From contig JAQNBH010000013.1 in assembly GCA_028752905.1 (NCBI GenBank), forward strand, positions 42,151,407-42,215,406: 64,000 nt of DNA, in the 5' to 3' direction. The notes beneath the pieces were generated by a model that worked only from the letters and a program-made list of their open reading frames with translations, did no database searches and had not been told where the DNA came from. Positions 23,115 to 34,107 of this stretch are shown here, in pieces (the stretch's first letter is position 1; each line of letters starts with the position of its first letter). The position numbers and the translations under genes are program-made. This DNA comes from Cladorhizidae sp. MBARI D1340-BT2 (Eukaryota; Porifera; Demospongiae; Poecilosclerida; Cladorhizidae).

Positions 23115-23780
23115 GTGTGGGACCATCCAAGAGTACAAGCCAGAGCAGATTTCCTACTTGCTGAAGCTCCTGATGCTCAGTCCAGAGCTCGCCTCATTGC
23201 CACCTCTGCTACAGAGTCTGGTGCATGGTTAAATGCCTTGCCTGTCTCCTCTCTGGGTTTGAGAATGTCTGATGACTCCATCCGCATTGCCATAGGCCTC
23301 AGACTTGGAGCCTCATTATGTCAACCCCATCAATGTGAACATTGTGGAGATGCCGTGGACCATCTGGCTACCCATGGGCTTAGTTGCAAAATGAGTCAGG
23401 GCAGGCACTCTCGACACGCTGCCATCAATGATGTAATACATCTATCACTGGTGTCTGCTAAGATCTCTTCCCGCCTTGAACCCTCAGGCCTAATGAGATC
23501 AGACGGGAAGAGACCTGATGGCATGTCCATTGTTCCATGGTCAAGAGGGAAGCTCCTGGTCTGGGATGCTACATGTGCAGACACTTTTGCGGCTTCAAAT
23601 ATCAGGCTGGCGGTAAACAAACTCGGTGCAGTAGCAGCAAAAGCAGAGGATATGAAGATGTCAAAGTACTGCAACCTAGACTCATCCTACCTGTTCATGC
23701 CAGTGGCAGTGGAGACCTGTGGTGTTTTTGGCCCCCAAACAAAGGTCTTTATACGAGAACTTGGAGTAGTGTCAAGGTGA
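23115..23780 (+). pseudogene. CCHC zinc finger and restriction-like endonuclease domain
   Basis: Within this frame, C74 and C77 (CEHC), a following His (H83 or H87) and C91 form a CCHC finger. RHSRHAAINDV comes next, then GKRPDG at residues 131-136 and LLVWDATC with D151. R/K-P-D separated by about 15 residues from W-D is the signature of the PD-(D/E)xK nuclease of R2-like LINEs, used to nick the target. The tail includes YLFMPVAVETCGVFGPQTK. The frame then runs into a 24-bp array. Confidence 0.82.
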
Positions 23781-24256
23781 GGGCTAGGAGTAGGGTTAAG
23801 GTGAGGGCCAGGAGTAAGGTTAAGGTGAGGGCCAGGAGTAGGGTTAAGGTGAGGGCTAGGAGTAGGGTTAAGGTGAGGGCCAGGAGTAGGGTTAAGGTGA
23901 GGGCCAGGAGTAGGGTTAAGGTGAGGGCCAGGAGTAGGGTTAAGGTGAGGGCAGGAGTAGGGTTAAGGTGAGGGCCAGGAGTAGGGTTAAGGTGAGGGCC
24001 AGGAGTAGGGTTAAGGTGAGGGCCAGGAGTAGGGTTAAGGTGAGGGCCAGGAGTAGGGTTAAGGTGAGGGCCAGGAGTAGGGTTAAGGTGAGGGCCAGGA
24101 GTAGGGTTAAGGTGAGGGCTAGGAGTAGGGTTAAGGTGAGGGCCAGGAGTAGGGTTAAGGTGAGGGCCAGGAGTAGGGTTAAGGTGAGGGCCAAGAGTAG
24201 GGTTAAGGTGAGGGCTAGGAGTAGGGTTAAGGTGAGGGCCAGGAGTTGGGTTAAAA
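23765..24256. repeat. 24-bp tandem array, about 20 copies
   Basis: Units contain GTGAGGGCCAGGAGTAGGG followed by TTAAG. Variants are GGCTAGG and one copy short by a base at 23950. A multiple of three, so the plus strand reads as an Arg/Lys/Val-rich octapeptide (VKVRARSR) and the minus strand as Leu/Thr/Ala/Pro-rich peptides. The repeated AGGGTTAAG resembles no known telomere repeat closely enough to matter. Confidence 0.95.
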
Positions 24257-24896
24257 TCAACGCCATCAATTTTGCACCCACGTTTCTGACTAAGTAATCT
24301 GCAACAGTAGCCTAGCCTCCCTACTTGCAGCAAAAAGATATCAGCACTACACTGTCATGGCCTGGTTGCGTGTCCTTCTCAGCTTCTCTCTTCTGAGGTC
24401 AACCATCACTTGTCTCAGGGGTGCTAGATCTATCTCAGGCCACCCCATTCATGAAACATCACCGATCGACCTTGCCATGAGTGAGGGTCGAATATCACTA
24501 CATCAGTGAAATACAATGAACTCTATACCAATACAATAATTATGTAATGTCTGACCGGGTAATACATTTTTAACGCCTATTCAATACGGTTATTGCATGC
24601 GTAAGAGCTTCCTCTAGCCACTCGTACCATTTTCAATTTTTTGGCACTTTGCAATTCGGAGTGGTTTCTGTGGAGGTTGCGGAGATTCATGTTTTTGAGG
24701 TCCCTCCACTTTAGGGTCTAGTAACTTGCCTATAGTTATCCTATGAAACATATATTAGTATCAAAAGAGAGCACGCAGAGAGATCTATCTTTTTAGCTAT
24801 ATATCAAGTCCATAACATGAAGTTTGCAGAATCTACGGAGCTCTAAAATTGTAAACCACAGGTTAAAAAAAAATTAAATTTAGCAACAGACCCCCT
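24257..24896. other. Stretch with one short unassigned open segment
   Basis: A plus-strand segment at about 24319-24510 reads SLLAAKRYQHYTVMAWLRVL, then SFSLLRSTITCLRGARS, and ends in a stop. It looks like a protein C-terminus and may be part of a mobile element, but I cannot name the family. The rest has stops in all frames. Confidence 0.4.
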
Positions 24897-25470
24897 TAAA
24901 CAGAGCCCCAAACATGTTCACAGCCAGACATGTGGCACTACCCCTACATGGCAGGGTTAAACAGAGCCCCAAGCATGTTCACAGCCAGACATGTGGCACT
25001 ACCCCTACATGACAGGGTTAAACAGAGCCCCAAGCATGTTCACAGCCAGACATGTGGCACTACCCCTACATGACAGGGTTAAACAGAGCCCCAAGCATGT
25101 TCACAGCCAGACATGTGGCACTAACCCTACACGACAGGGTTAAACAGAGCCCCAAGCATGTTCACAGCCAGACATGTGGCACTACCCCTACATGACAGGG
25201 TTAAATAGAGCCCCAAGCATGTTCACAGCCAGACATGTGGCACTACCCCTACATGACAGGGTTAAAAAGAGCCCCAAGCATGTTCACAGCCAGACATGTG
25301 GCACTACCCCTACATGACAGGGTTAAACAGAGCCCCAAGCATGTTCACAGCCAGACATGTGGCACTACCCCTACATGACATGGTTAAACAGAGCCCAAAG
25401 CATGTTCACAGCCAGACATGTGGCACTACCCCTACATGGCAGGGTTAAACAGAGCCCCAAGCATGTTCAC
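24897..25470. repeat. 61-bp tandem array (locus 2)
   Basis: About nine units of the same sequence as 14815-15497, spaced 61 bp (for example 24901 and 24962). Here the array is not continuous with RT sequence. It ends within a unit at about 25468, where integrase C-terminal-like sequence begins. It therefore looks like a displaced copy of the gypsy array. Confidence 0.93.
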
Positions 25471-25770
25471 CAGAGATTCAAGTATGGACTAGCACAGATG
25501 GCCAGACAAGAAGACAAGGACAAGTTGTCTCACATGCAGACACCCCTAGGGCATATCTACCTCGGCAACACCTCCAGGGGTCTAGTGAGAAGGAATTGCC
25601 GAGACATAAATGAGACCGGAGAAACCCACAGACTCGAGCAACAGGCCAACCCAACACACCCTCACCAAATAATAACTAGATCAAGAACTGGGACCACCAT
25701 CCACCGCCTGACAGACTTTGCTGTCTTGGGGGAAAGGGAGGTGTGGCAATACCCTTGCCACCCACATGTG
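25470..25770 (+). pseudogene. Possible gypsy integrase C-terminal segment
   Basis: The open frame contains GLVRRNCRDINETGE and later IITRSRTGTTIHRL. R-R-N-x-R-x-I/L-N followed by T-R-S-x-x-G is the pattern at the end of many gypsy integrases. It follows the 61-bp array and precedes a 30-bp array, and lies upstream of the integrase core at 26690 rather than downstream, so the element is rearranged. Confidence 0.5.
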
Positions 25771-25889
25771 TTGATGACTAATTGCGTAAGACTAAAGAGA
25801 GTCTATTATTATATGGAATGCGTTGTTGATGTATATCTGGATGCGTGCTCATTGGAATCAGTTACTCAAAACCACAAAGGGCAAGGGTC

Positions 25890-26328
25890 AACATGCATAG
25901 GAGTTGTGTGGTACAGGTCAACATGCATAGGAGTTGTGTGGCACAGGGCAACATGCATAGGAGTTGTGTGGCACAGGGCAACATGCATAGGAGTTGTGTG
26001 GCACAGGGCAACATGCATAGGAGTTGTGTGGCACAGGGCAACATGCATAGGAGTTGTGTGGCACATGGCAACATGCATAGGAGTTGTGTGGCACAGGGCA
26101 ACATGCATGGGAGTTGTGTGGCACAGGGCAACATGCATAGGAGTTGTGTTGCACAGGGCAACATGCATAGGAGTTGTGTTGCACAGGGCAACATGCATAG
26201 GAGTTGTGTTGCACAGGGCAACATGCATAGGAGTTGTGTGGCACAGGGCAACATGCATAGGAGTTGGTGGCACAGGGAAAGGCAACATGCATGGGAGTTG
26301 TGTGGCACAGGGAAGGGCAACATGCTTG
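25890..26328. repeat. 30-bp tandem array, about 14 copies
   Basis: Units contain GCAACATGCATAGGAGTTGT followed by GTGGCACAGG, in near-perfect 30-bp register. The last two units carry insertions (GGAAA and GGGAAG). The period is a multiple of three, so long frames on both strands (HRSCVAQGNM-type and CHTTPMHVAL-type repeats) are automatic. Confidence 0.95.
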
Positions 26329-26689
26329 TGAGGGCTTACTTTACTACCATGGCCTCACCTTACCTAAACATACACATACATGAACTAATATTAATTACAT
26401 CTCACAAGTATGAAAGAGGATCAAATCATCCTGTTGTCCACGAGTGAAATGAGTCCTGGCTGGGAACTAGAACAGAACAAATTGCATTGCCTTGCAGGAC
26501 TTGTGTATCTATGGGGTCAGACTAAAACACAGCCCACATGGGCCAAGAGCTAGGGCAAGGGCGAGAGATGGGGCTAGTGTTAGGCCCATTACTAGAGTAA
26601 GAATAAAACTTAGGCCTAGCCCTAACCTACCTAACACACCAATTGCCTATGGCTGGACAGCTGGGAAAGAAAATAAGCGTGGCCTGTGC

Positions 26690-27165
26690 TTAGAAGTTTC
26701 TACTGGCCAAGACCCGGAAAGGATGTGGCTGCTGCTACAAGGAGTGTGCAAAGTGCCAACGAGGAAACAGAAATCACAGAGCAAAAGCTCCATTGGTGCC
26801 TATACCAGTGACGGAGGAGCCCTTCAAGTCGATAGATATGGACACCGTGGGCACATTGCAAAGGCAAAGAAAGGCAACAAATTCATCTGACCATGATGGA
26901 CTTTGCTACGACGTTTCCAGAAACAATTCCTCTCAAGAAAGTGGAAGCCTAGACGGTTGCTGAAGCCTCTGCCAAGTGTTTACAAGAATGGGCATACCAG
27001 AAGAGATCCCGACAGATCAACGATCTAACTTTTGTTCGAACCTGATGTCCTCAGTGTTCGACCTGCTGAAGATAAAGTACATAAGGACTACTCCATAACA
27101 CCCCAAGAGAGATGGAATGTTGGAACATTTCCATGCAACCCTGAAAGCCATGCTGAGGAAGACAG
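26690..27165 (+). pseudogene. Gypsy integrase zinc finger and catalytic core, degenerate
   Basis: Across three frames the segments are AKCQRGNRNHRAKAPLVPIP, then VTEEPFKSIDMDTVG (first catalytic Asp region), MGIPEEIPTDQRSNF (second Asp), LLKIKYIRTTP and LEHFHATLKAMLRKTAS. The expected Glu of the D-D-E triad falls at MLEHFHAT. Frameshifts near 26850 and 26960 break it. The last coding bases pass directly into the 27-bp array. Confidence 0.75.
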
Positions 27166-27167
27166 CT

Positions 27168-27737
27168 AGCCAGGACCAGGACAGACCTCAACTAACCAGG
27201 ACAAGGAGAGAACCTCAACTAGCCTGGACAAGGATATGACTTCAACTAGCCAGGACCAGGACAGACCTCAACTAACCAGGACAAGGAGAGAACCTCAACT
27301 AGCCAGGACAAGGAGAGGACCTCAACTAGCCAGGACAAGGAGAGAACCTCAACTAGCCAGGACAACGAGAGAACCTCAACTAGCCAGGACAAGGAGAGAA
27401 CCTCAACTAGCCAGGACAAGGAGAGAACCTCAACTAGCAAGGACAAGGAGAGAACCTCAACTAGCCAGGACAAGGAGAGAACCTCAACTAGCCAGGACAA
27501 AGAGAGAACCTCAACTAGCCAGGACAAGGAGAGAACCTCAACTAGCCAGGACAAGGAGAGAACCTCAACTAGACAGGACAAGGATATAACCTCAACTAGC
27601 CAGGACAAAGAGAGAACCTCAACTAGCCAGGACAAGGAGAGAACCTCAACTAGCCAGGACAAGGAGAGAACCTCAACTAGCCAGGACAAGGAGAGAACCT
27701 CAACTAGCCAGGACAAGGAGAGAACCTCAACTAGGCC
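27168..27737. repeat. 27-bp tandem array (locus 1), about 21 copies
   Basis: Units contain CCTCAACTAGCCAGGACAAG followed by GAGAGAA. The first, divergent units (CAGGACCAGGACAGACCTC) continue from the integrase frame as KTASQDQDRPQL. The unit therefore probably arose from coding sequence at this point in integrase. The same array occurs at 61068-61602. Being nine codons long it stays open on both strands. Confidence 0.93.
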
Positions 27738-28016
27738 TGACTAACCAAGTCAAGGTTAGAACTTCCTTATCTGCATGCCTCTATAGACAACCTAAATTAC
27801 ACTCAAGACCACAATGCTCTCACTCTAAACACTCCTCCCTCCAATCATATACTAACCCACATCCAAGTGCACACTGTAATGAACCCCACCTCTGCCAACA
27901 CCCAGGAGGGGCGGTACCACCCTGCTGCATACCAATTCTATAGTAGCCAGGGTCAATTGGCGATGGAGAAGGCAAGGGTCAGAGTGCATACAAGGAGTGA
28001 TTAGTCAAAGGCAACC

Positions 28017-28204
28017 CTTTACCAACTGGGATAGTGTCTGGAGACAGCAGCATTGGAAATCTAATATCCAACAAGGTAATTAAAGTTACAGTATTAATAC
28101 CTAATTAGCCCTCATAACACTCCTGTGATTATTGGACTAGGAATGTGTATTACTTTGCACGGATGTGCAAGTGCCTTATTGCAATGAGTTAACAGTTGGT
28201 AAAG
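28017..28204. mobile_element. 188-bp MITE-like element with CTTTACCAACT ends (copy A)
   Basis: The segment begins CTTTACCAACT (28017) and ends AGTTGGTAAAG (28204), a perfect 11-bp terminal inverted repeat. It is AT-rich and non-coding. The duplicate at 61626-61813 has the same length with one mismatch in the right end. The end sequence recurs elsewhere in the window. I see no convincing target-site duplication. Confidence 0.5.
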
Positions 28205-28732
28205 ATTCTTGCCGATAATCTGCCAGGTCAGGCATATTTAAGGAGAGGTGAGGATCAAGTCTCTAGCAGCTAATTAGTAGCTGTCAATTTTGCAAACTAG
28301 TTCTGCCATCAACTACTTGATTTTAACTTGTAGAGCATCAGTACTCTTCCTCCCTAATCATGGTCATCACTCGTGTTTCTATATAATTATTATATGTACT
28401 GTCAAGTGATAATAAATACTAGTGGGTGCCAATTAGTGCATACTTGTCTCTGCCCACAGCCTTCAAGAAGCCAGTGGTTGCTGAGAGCATTTATATCAAA
28501 GAGGCCTCCACCTGGCGAAGATGTGGGCAGGAGACCTCCCTCCACCACATCCTGAGGGGGAGGGATCACAGGCTGCTAGGCCACACAATAATCATTATTT
28601 TAATTGGAAGTTTCCTTCTGGACAAAGGAAGTCTTCAACTCTTACAAGTTCCATTATCTGTTGCGAGTGGAGGACAATAAAAACTTCATTGAATCATGCA
28701 TTATAATTCATCAACTAATTGCCAACAGAAAA
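28205..28732. other. Non-coding stretch 3' of TRIM copy A
   Basis: Duplicated at about 61814-62361. It contains a plus-strand run of short open codons (from AGCCAGTGGTTGCTG) that is not conserved in frame between the copies. A polyadenylation-type AATAAA lies on the plus strand at 28676-28682. No clear signal for the minus-strand TRIM transcript is seen. Confidence 0.45.
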
Positions 28733-30935
28733 CTAAAATATATCAATCTTATTAGAGTAACAGTCACTAGCATACACAAACCCATCTTGATCTACACACA
28801 CATAACAATATCCACCACCAAATGAGGTGACATAGTCTCCCTCAGTGGTGAACACTACTATCTTACATACATCAGTATCTGTCACATACACATACTGACC
28901 AGCTACACACACACCACGTGGAGACTTCAACCTCTTCACACCATCCTCATCACAGCCAAAGGAGCGTAGGAATGCACCATCATTACTGAAGACTTGAATA
29001 CTAGAGCTCCCAGAACTACTGACGTACATGTTTTGATGACTGTCAGGAGATAGGCACAACAATGTGTTTTTATCTGCACCAACAATCTGTCTCACATATT
29101 TCAGTTCTCTGTCGTACACCATGATCCTACCTCCATTGTAACGTTCAGTAACCATCACTTCATCTCCAACTACTGCAACATCGATATGTCCTGGACCTTT
29201 CACTTGCTGGACTCTGTGCACTTGAACCTTGCTGCAGTTCTTGTTCGACTTGAAGATTCGATTAGTGCCTTCATCAGTGAAATAGATGTTGTCTTCACTG
29301 TCTACAGCAATACCATGTAAATGTTTAAATTTATGTTCCGAGTGATTGATACTTCTCAATCTTTTCCCCTCTCTATCCAACACCACGACATCTCCTCCAT
29401 GTTCAGTGACTATAATCTCACCCACGGAGTTGACAGTGATACCTCTGGGCTTTGTTACATGTTACACCACCCCACACCTTGACAGGCTTGTCTAGTTGAT
29501 TGGGCGGGATGGGGACAAGCACAGGGAAGGGACTGCCTGCTACTTGATGCCCGTCCAATGAGATCGTAAGTTCATGTCGTCCACGGTGAGTGGGTGTGAA
29601 CTGGATACGATATTTGTCGGCTCCGATTTCTTTGTTGCTGGATTTGATGTGAGCTCCACTGTGCAGACGCTTCATATGGCAGTCTATTTGAACAGCACGT
29701 TTGGCTGGCTTGTTGCCACAGAGTTGAGTGGTGCACAAGACCACTTCCGATAACTTCCCAGCCTCAGCCTTGCTGGACACAGTGTTGATGACTAGAGTGA
29801 TGGGAAGTCCAGTTATCTTAGCCTGGGTCTGGAGGAGCTGCTCCAGGGCCTCAGCACAGCTCACCTCCACCGCTACATCAACCTCCTCCATTGGCGTAAG
29901 CTTCTGCCCCAGCTTGGCACTGTCTTCAATTAATTTTCGCTGGATCCTACTCTCCAACTCAGCATGTGTGCACATGACCTCATCGTTGGAACAATGCTTC
30001 ACACACTGCTCGGTGTAGTCCACAATGCTCTGCATGTCTGCAAGGGAAATGGAAATGTCATCCTTTTGTCCATCTAGCTTCTCCATTTTTTTAAACACTC
30101 TCTTTTTGGCCTCCTCTAACATCTTCTGTTTGTGCCTTTCAATAATAGCGTGCAGCTCCTTGAAGGACTTCCCGATGGTGTTGGCTACAGACTCTCCCTG
30201 GGCTGCTAGCTCAGATTCCGTGGACTTTATCTCTTCAACAGCACAAGAGAGATTGGCTGCCACATTTCTCAGAGGCCTCAAGCTCTCCATCAACTCTTTT
30301 CTCTTCTTCTCAGCTGCTAAGTTGGTGAAGTCGAAGTGGTGGTCCCTGTGGTCCTTTAGTGCGCAGTCACGACAAATTAATACATCACAGTCGAAGCAGA
30401 ACAGCTTGAGCAACTCTGTGTGAAGTTGGCACTTCTTAGCAGCACGATCTTTGGGGAGGACGTCTTTAGCTCTCTCCTTCTTCACCTCATCCAAAGAGAG
30501 AACTTCATGGCCATCAAAGATAACTTTCATCCTCAGATGTGCCTCCACGCATTTCTCACATATGAACTTGTCGCATTGTCGGCAAAATGATTCAGCTTTG
30601 ACTGAAGAGGTGGTGCATATCTCACACTTCACCTCCTCCTTGCTAAGAGCTCTCTTCTGCTTGGCATACAGTTCTTTGAGGCGGTTGATATGGAAAGCCG
30701 TTTTGAGATGGTCTTCATTGCCCTCAGGCAGGGTAGTTTCATAGCAACACAGTGGGCAAGGGAAAGGCTGGTCTTTGCCTGTCCTGAGGGCTAGCTCGAG
30801 GATGCAGTGTTTGCAGTAGCAATGAAGGCAAGGGAGGGCCTTGGGCAGAGTGTAGTGCTCCTGGCAGATGGAACATGTGATCTCCTTCTCTAACTCCATC
30901 AAATACTTCTCGGCCTCCTCCATGTCTCTAGCCAT
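28733..30935 (-). CDS. TRIM-NHL protein (RING, two B-boxes, coiled coil, filamin repeat, NHL), one frameshift
   Basis: The start at 30935 sits in a strong context (CAACCATGG). Residues 21-63 form a C3HC4 RING (CSICQEHYTLPKALPCLHCY), the E3 ubiquitin ligase module. B-box 1 begins at residue 104 (CEICTTSSV) and B-box 2 at 169 (CQLHTELL, ending HRDHH). A coiled coil spans about 207-330. A filamin-type repeat spans about 370-490 and ends DGHQVAGSPFPVLV. NHL blades follow in a second frame (29425-28733), for example GIAVDSEDNIYFTDEGTNRI. The frame break is a 7-bp tandem duplication, TGTTACA at 29453 and 29460. The relative at 61-64 kb lacks it. The layout matches TRIM2/3/71-type proteins, with no intron within it. 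Confidence 0.88.
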
Positions 30936-31618
30936 GGTTGCAATGTTTAGAGAGAACTAGTAGTTGAGAAACACTTTAGATACAGAACTTCAGCAGACAC
31001 AAGAGCTACAGGAAACAGTGCAAATCGGGTGTGGCCTTAATTATATTCATGAGTGGTGATGTAATGCTGCACCCACAAAAGAGGGCGTGTCATCTGGTAT
31101 TGCACATGTGCAGAGACAAGACTGGGATTGTGTCACATGTTGGTAGTAAGGCAGTACTACACATAAGATGTGTAATTATATTATAGTCTCAACTTTCTTT
31201 GATGCTGTAGAGAGAGGAGAGTGGTAGTCATGCAGCCATACATATGTATTGCCCAAGCAGATAAGGAGAACTCTCCCAGGCCTACTGCACACTACATGTC
31301 CCATGCCCTCCACCAGACCTGATTCAGGTGTAGCCTAGGAAACACACTGGTGTGTGTATGTGGGCTAGTAGCCACAAGGGAGAGCCTTTTTGTCTCCAAA
31401 CAGGTGGTGAGATATATGGGGGTAGAGCTCTCTCTCTCTCTTCATTATTATATAACTTGCCCCTCGAGTTGTCCTCACAGAAAATAGCTCAAGCAATACA
31501 GAACACCGTCCACCTGCCAGCCCTACGCTATCCAGGGCTGCTCTGCCAGCCACACATGATGGACACTAGATTACAACCATCAAGGAACTGAGTGGGAAGT
31601 ACCTGGTGCAGCCAAGAG
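30936..31618. other. TRIM upstream region and intergenic stretch
   Basis: This is the presumed promoter side of the TRIM gene. I see no reliable TATA or initiator element. Around 31340-31420 a segment with TTTTTGTCTCCAAACAGGTG is shared with the duplicated block near 35443, with a variant near 395, pointing to an older dispersed repeat. The rest is unassigned. Confidence 0.45.
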
Positions 31619-33245
31619 GCTCATATGAAGAGTAGAAATAAGTCAACAAATACCTGGAGGAGTGTATTAAGTTGATTATAGTCAAGTAGTTAAAAGTCAA
31701 AGTGCCAATAAGAGGTGTTGAATATAGTGCTTAAATTGCCCAAGTGATGTAATGTAATTGGGAGAGAGTCCCAGAGCCTAGCAGTAGCAGGGGAAATGAG
31801 AGGTAAGCAGACTGAGTTCTGCATGGGATTAGCAGATGATGACTGGTCTGGGGTGGAAGGATGGAAGGTTGTGGCAGGGAGGAGGTTGGCTTGGTGGGAG
31901 GCTAGAAGGAAAATCAGTTATTGTGAAGAAGTTTGAAGAAGAAGTTAAGTTTGGCATTATGGCAGCGAGAGGATAGAAATGGAGGATAAAGCTTAGTGAG
32001 TAGGACCATTGTTTACTACACAATTTACAGGTAAAGTCTCTCAAGATGAGATGAAAGATAAGACAATTGAGAGTCCCTGAGGAAAGAACAGTACTCCAGA
32101 TGACGGATAAGAGAAGTGTAGAGGCAAAGAAGAGGAGAAGTGTTTGACTAGCAGTAGAAATGAGAGTAGAGAAGACCAACTCATTTACTGGTCTTGGAAG
32201 AGATGCAAAAATGTGATAGGTCCAGGATAGAGATGAAGAAAAGAGGATTCCCGGGTACTTGAACTCAGTCACCAACTGAAGTGGAGAACCAGTGGTGCAC
32301 AGAGGTGGTAGGGCCTCAGTAAGAAGAGATTGTTTATAAGAAATAAGCATGCATTTAGACCTCATTAGATTAAGTGTGAGAGATTGGGGAGCAAGCCAGG
32401 CAGAGATACAGTTTAGGTCTTTCTGAAAGAGAGAATCAGAATTGACGGGGCAAAAAAGAAGGATTTCATCGGCGTAGAGAATAAGCTTAAAGGAGACAGA
32501 CAAGGGCACGTTACACACACCATTGACATAAGACTTTAAAGTGATAAAGAAGAGAGGACCTATTATAGATCCCTGAGGGACACCAGAAGATACAGGCACA
32601 GGTGAGGAGGTGGTGCCTGTGACCATCACTTGTTGCAGACGTGCTGAAAGGTAGGAATGAAGCCAGTTAGTGAGGTAACGAAGGAAGTGCAGGAAGGAAA
32701 GAAGATCAATTAATGGTTTGTGAGGAACAGAATCAAAGGCCTCTTTGAGATCTAGAAAACAAGTGCCTATAAGTTTGAAGAAGAGAGTGAAAGGAATGAT
32801 TGGCCAAGAGAAGGGCTGATGAAGTGGACCAGTGGGGAAGAAAAACAAATTGAGAAGAAGAGTTCAATACAGAATTTGTCAAGAGAGTGAATGTGCTTTT
32901 CAAGCAGCTTACAAATTGGAGAGAGTAATGAAATGGGCTGGTAGTCAGAGGGATTGACAATAAACATTTTTGTAGGCTGGGAACAATGAAGGAGTTTTCC
33001 AATCAACTGGAAGACGTCCTTGAGACAAGGATAAGTTAAAGATATATGTAAGGGGAGCAACTATGGATAGGCATGTGGATTTGAGCATTCTAGAGGAGGT
33101 CAGATCAAGGCCAGAAGCTGTGGAAGAAAGTAAATGAGAAATCAAGCCAGAGAGAGTCAGGAAGACAGGATGGTTGAGGTGGTTCAACAGATGCCACTTC
33201 TGGGCTGCAGTCAGGGACTGTGCAGTGCCACAGGAAGTTCTGGAT
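31619..33245 (-). pseudogene. LINE-type non-LTR retrotransposon RT, degenerate
   Basis: Minus-strand blocks in order are SGLDLTSSRMLKSTCLSIV, SLSQGRLPVDWKTP, YQPISLLSPICKLLEK, then the long frame 32848-31829. That frame has FLDLKEAFDSVPHKPLIDLL (first Asp), SSGVPQGSIIGPLFF (motif B) and LYADEILLF (motif C with the second Asp changed to Glu). The tail matches typical LINE ends, with residual W-D-S-L-P-like sequence near 31780. The family looks jockey/CR1-like. The altered YADE box and frame breaks near 32850 and 33000 make it inactive. Confidence 0.82.
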
Positions 33246-33334
33246 GACTTAAATTGAGAGTAAATACTAGCAATGTCCAGCAGAGTACAGGCGGGTTGAG
33301 GACTGCCATCTGCACCACATCAGAGAGGTGTTGT

Positions 33335-34107
33335 GTGACACAGCAGGGGAGGGGAGGACATGAGCACAGGCAAGCAGGGGAGGGGAGGACATGAGCACAG
33401 GCAAGCAGAAAAGGGGAGGACATGAACACAGGCAAGCAGGGGAGGGGAGGACATGAGTAAAAACAAGCAGGAGAGGGGAGGACATGAGCACAGGCAAGCA
33501 GGGGAGGGGAGGGCATGAGCACAGGAAAGCAGGGGAGGGGAGGACATGAGCACAGGCAAGCAGGGGAGGGGAGGACATGAGCACAGGCAAGCAGGAGAGG
33601 GGGGGACATGAGCACAGGCAAGCAGGGGAGGGGAGGACATGAGCACAGGCAAGCAGGGGAGGGGAGGGCATGAGCACAGGCAGGCAGGGGAGGGGAGGAC
33701 ATGAGCACAGGCAGGCAGGGGAGGGGAGGACATGAGCACAGGCAAGCAGGGGAGGGGAGGGCATGAGCACAGGCAAGCAGGGGAGGGGAGGGCATGAGCA
33801 CAGGCAAGCAGGGGAGGGGAGGACATGAGCACAGGCAAGCAGGGGAGGGGAGGGCATGAGCACAGGCAAGCAGGGGAGGGGAGGGCATGAGCACAGGAAA
33901 GCAGGGGAGGGGAGGACATGAGCACAGGCAAGCAGGGGAGGGGAGGACATGAGCACAGGCAAGCAGGTGAGGGGAGGACATGAGCACAGGCAAGCAGGGG
34001 AGGGGAGGACATGAGCATAGGCAAGCAGGGGAGGGGAGGACATGAGCACAGGCAGGCAGGGGAGGGGAGGACATGAGCACAGGCAGGCAGGGGATGGGAG
34101 GGCGTGA
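33335..34107. repeat. 31-bp tandem array, about 25 copies
   Basis: Units contain GGACATGAGCACAGGCAAGC followed by AGGGGAGGGGA. Spacing is 31 bp (CATGAG at 33669 and 33700). Strong purine bias on the plus strand. Minus-strand frames of 260-289 codons (Pro/Leu/Cys-rich) pass through in all frames and are not genes. It abuts the 5' end of the LINE fragment. Confidence 0.95.

Larger units (their letters stand above)
20890..23780 (+). mobile_element. Non-LTR retrotransposon with RT and C-terminal CCHC plus restriction-like endonuclease
   Basis: One open frame, broken by frameshifts, carries a possible N-terminal C2HC finger (CAVC followed by H and C, about 20908-20980). A helical linker (21253-21486) and an RT follow; the RT has DGGIRPIAVG, VDFKNAFNSI, VQQGDPLGPLLF, YLDDG and LGLELNRNKTE. 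A thumb domain comes next, then a CCHC finger (CEHC, H, C) and a GKRPDG-x-VWDAT nuclease motif. This order (RT, CCHC, PD-(D/E)xK-type endonuclease) is that of the R2/CRE/NeSL superclade of LINEs. Frame breaks near 21240, 21480, 21723, 22015, 22630 and 23050 make this copy inactive. Confidence 0.85.
27994..30960. repeat. Segmental duplication block 2, copy A
   Basis: Partner of 61603-64000 in the same orientation. Homology covers the region before the TRIM gene, which is non-coding, and the TRIM gene itself. Within the compared part, the proteins differ at roughly one residue in twelve by my count over about 280 residues. The duplication is therefore not very recent, or the locus is highly polymorphic. 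Confidence 0.9.

Noticed and set aside
23765..24256. Interstitial telomere repeat (AGGGTTA)
   Set aside because: AGGGTTA occurs once per 24-bp unit and is not repeated in tandem as a hexamer.
25845..26447. His/Cys-rich and Met-His repeat proteins on both strands
   Set aside because: Produced by the 30-bp array, whose length is a multiple of three; nothing outside the array supports a gene.
29728..30744. Plus-strand frames of about 96-132 codons opposite the TRIM gene
   Set aside because: Antisense shadows of the RING, B-box and coiled-coil coding sequence, with no motifs of their own.
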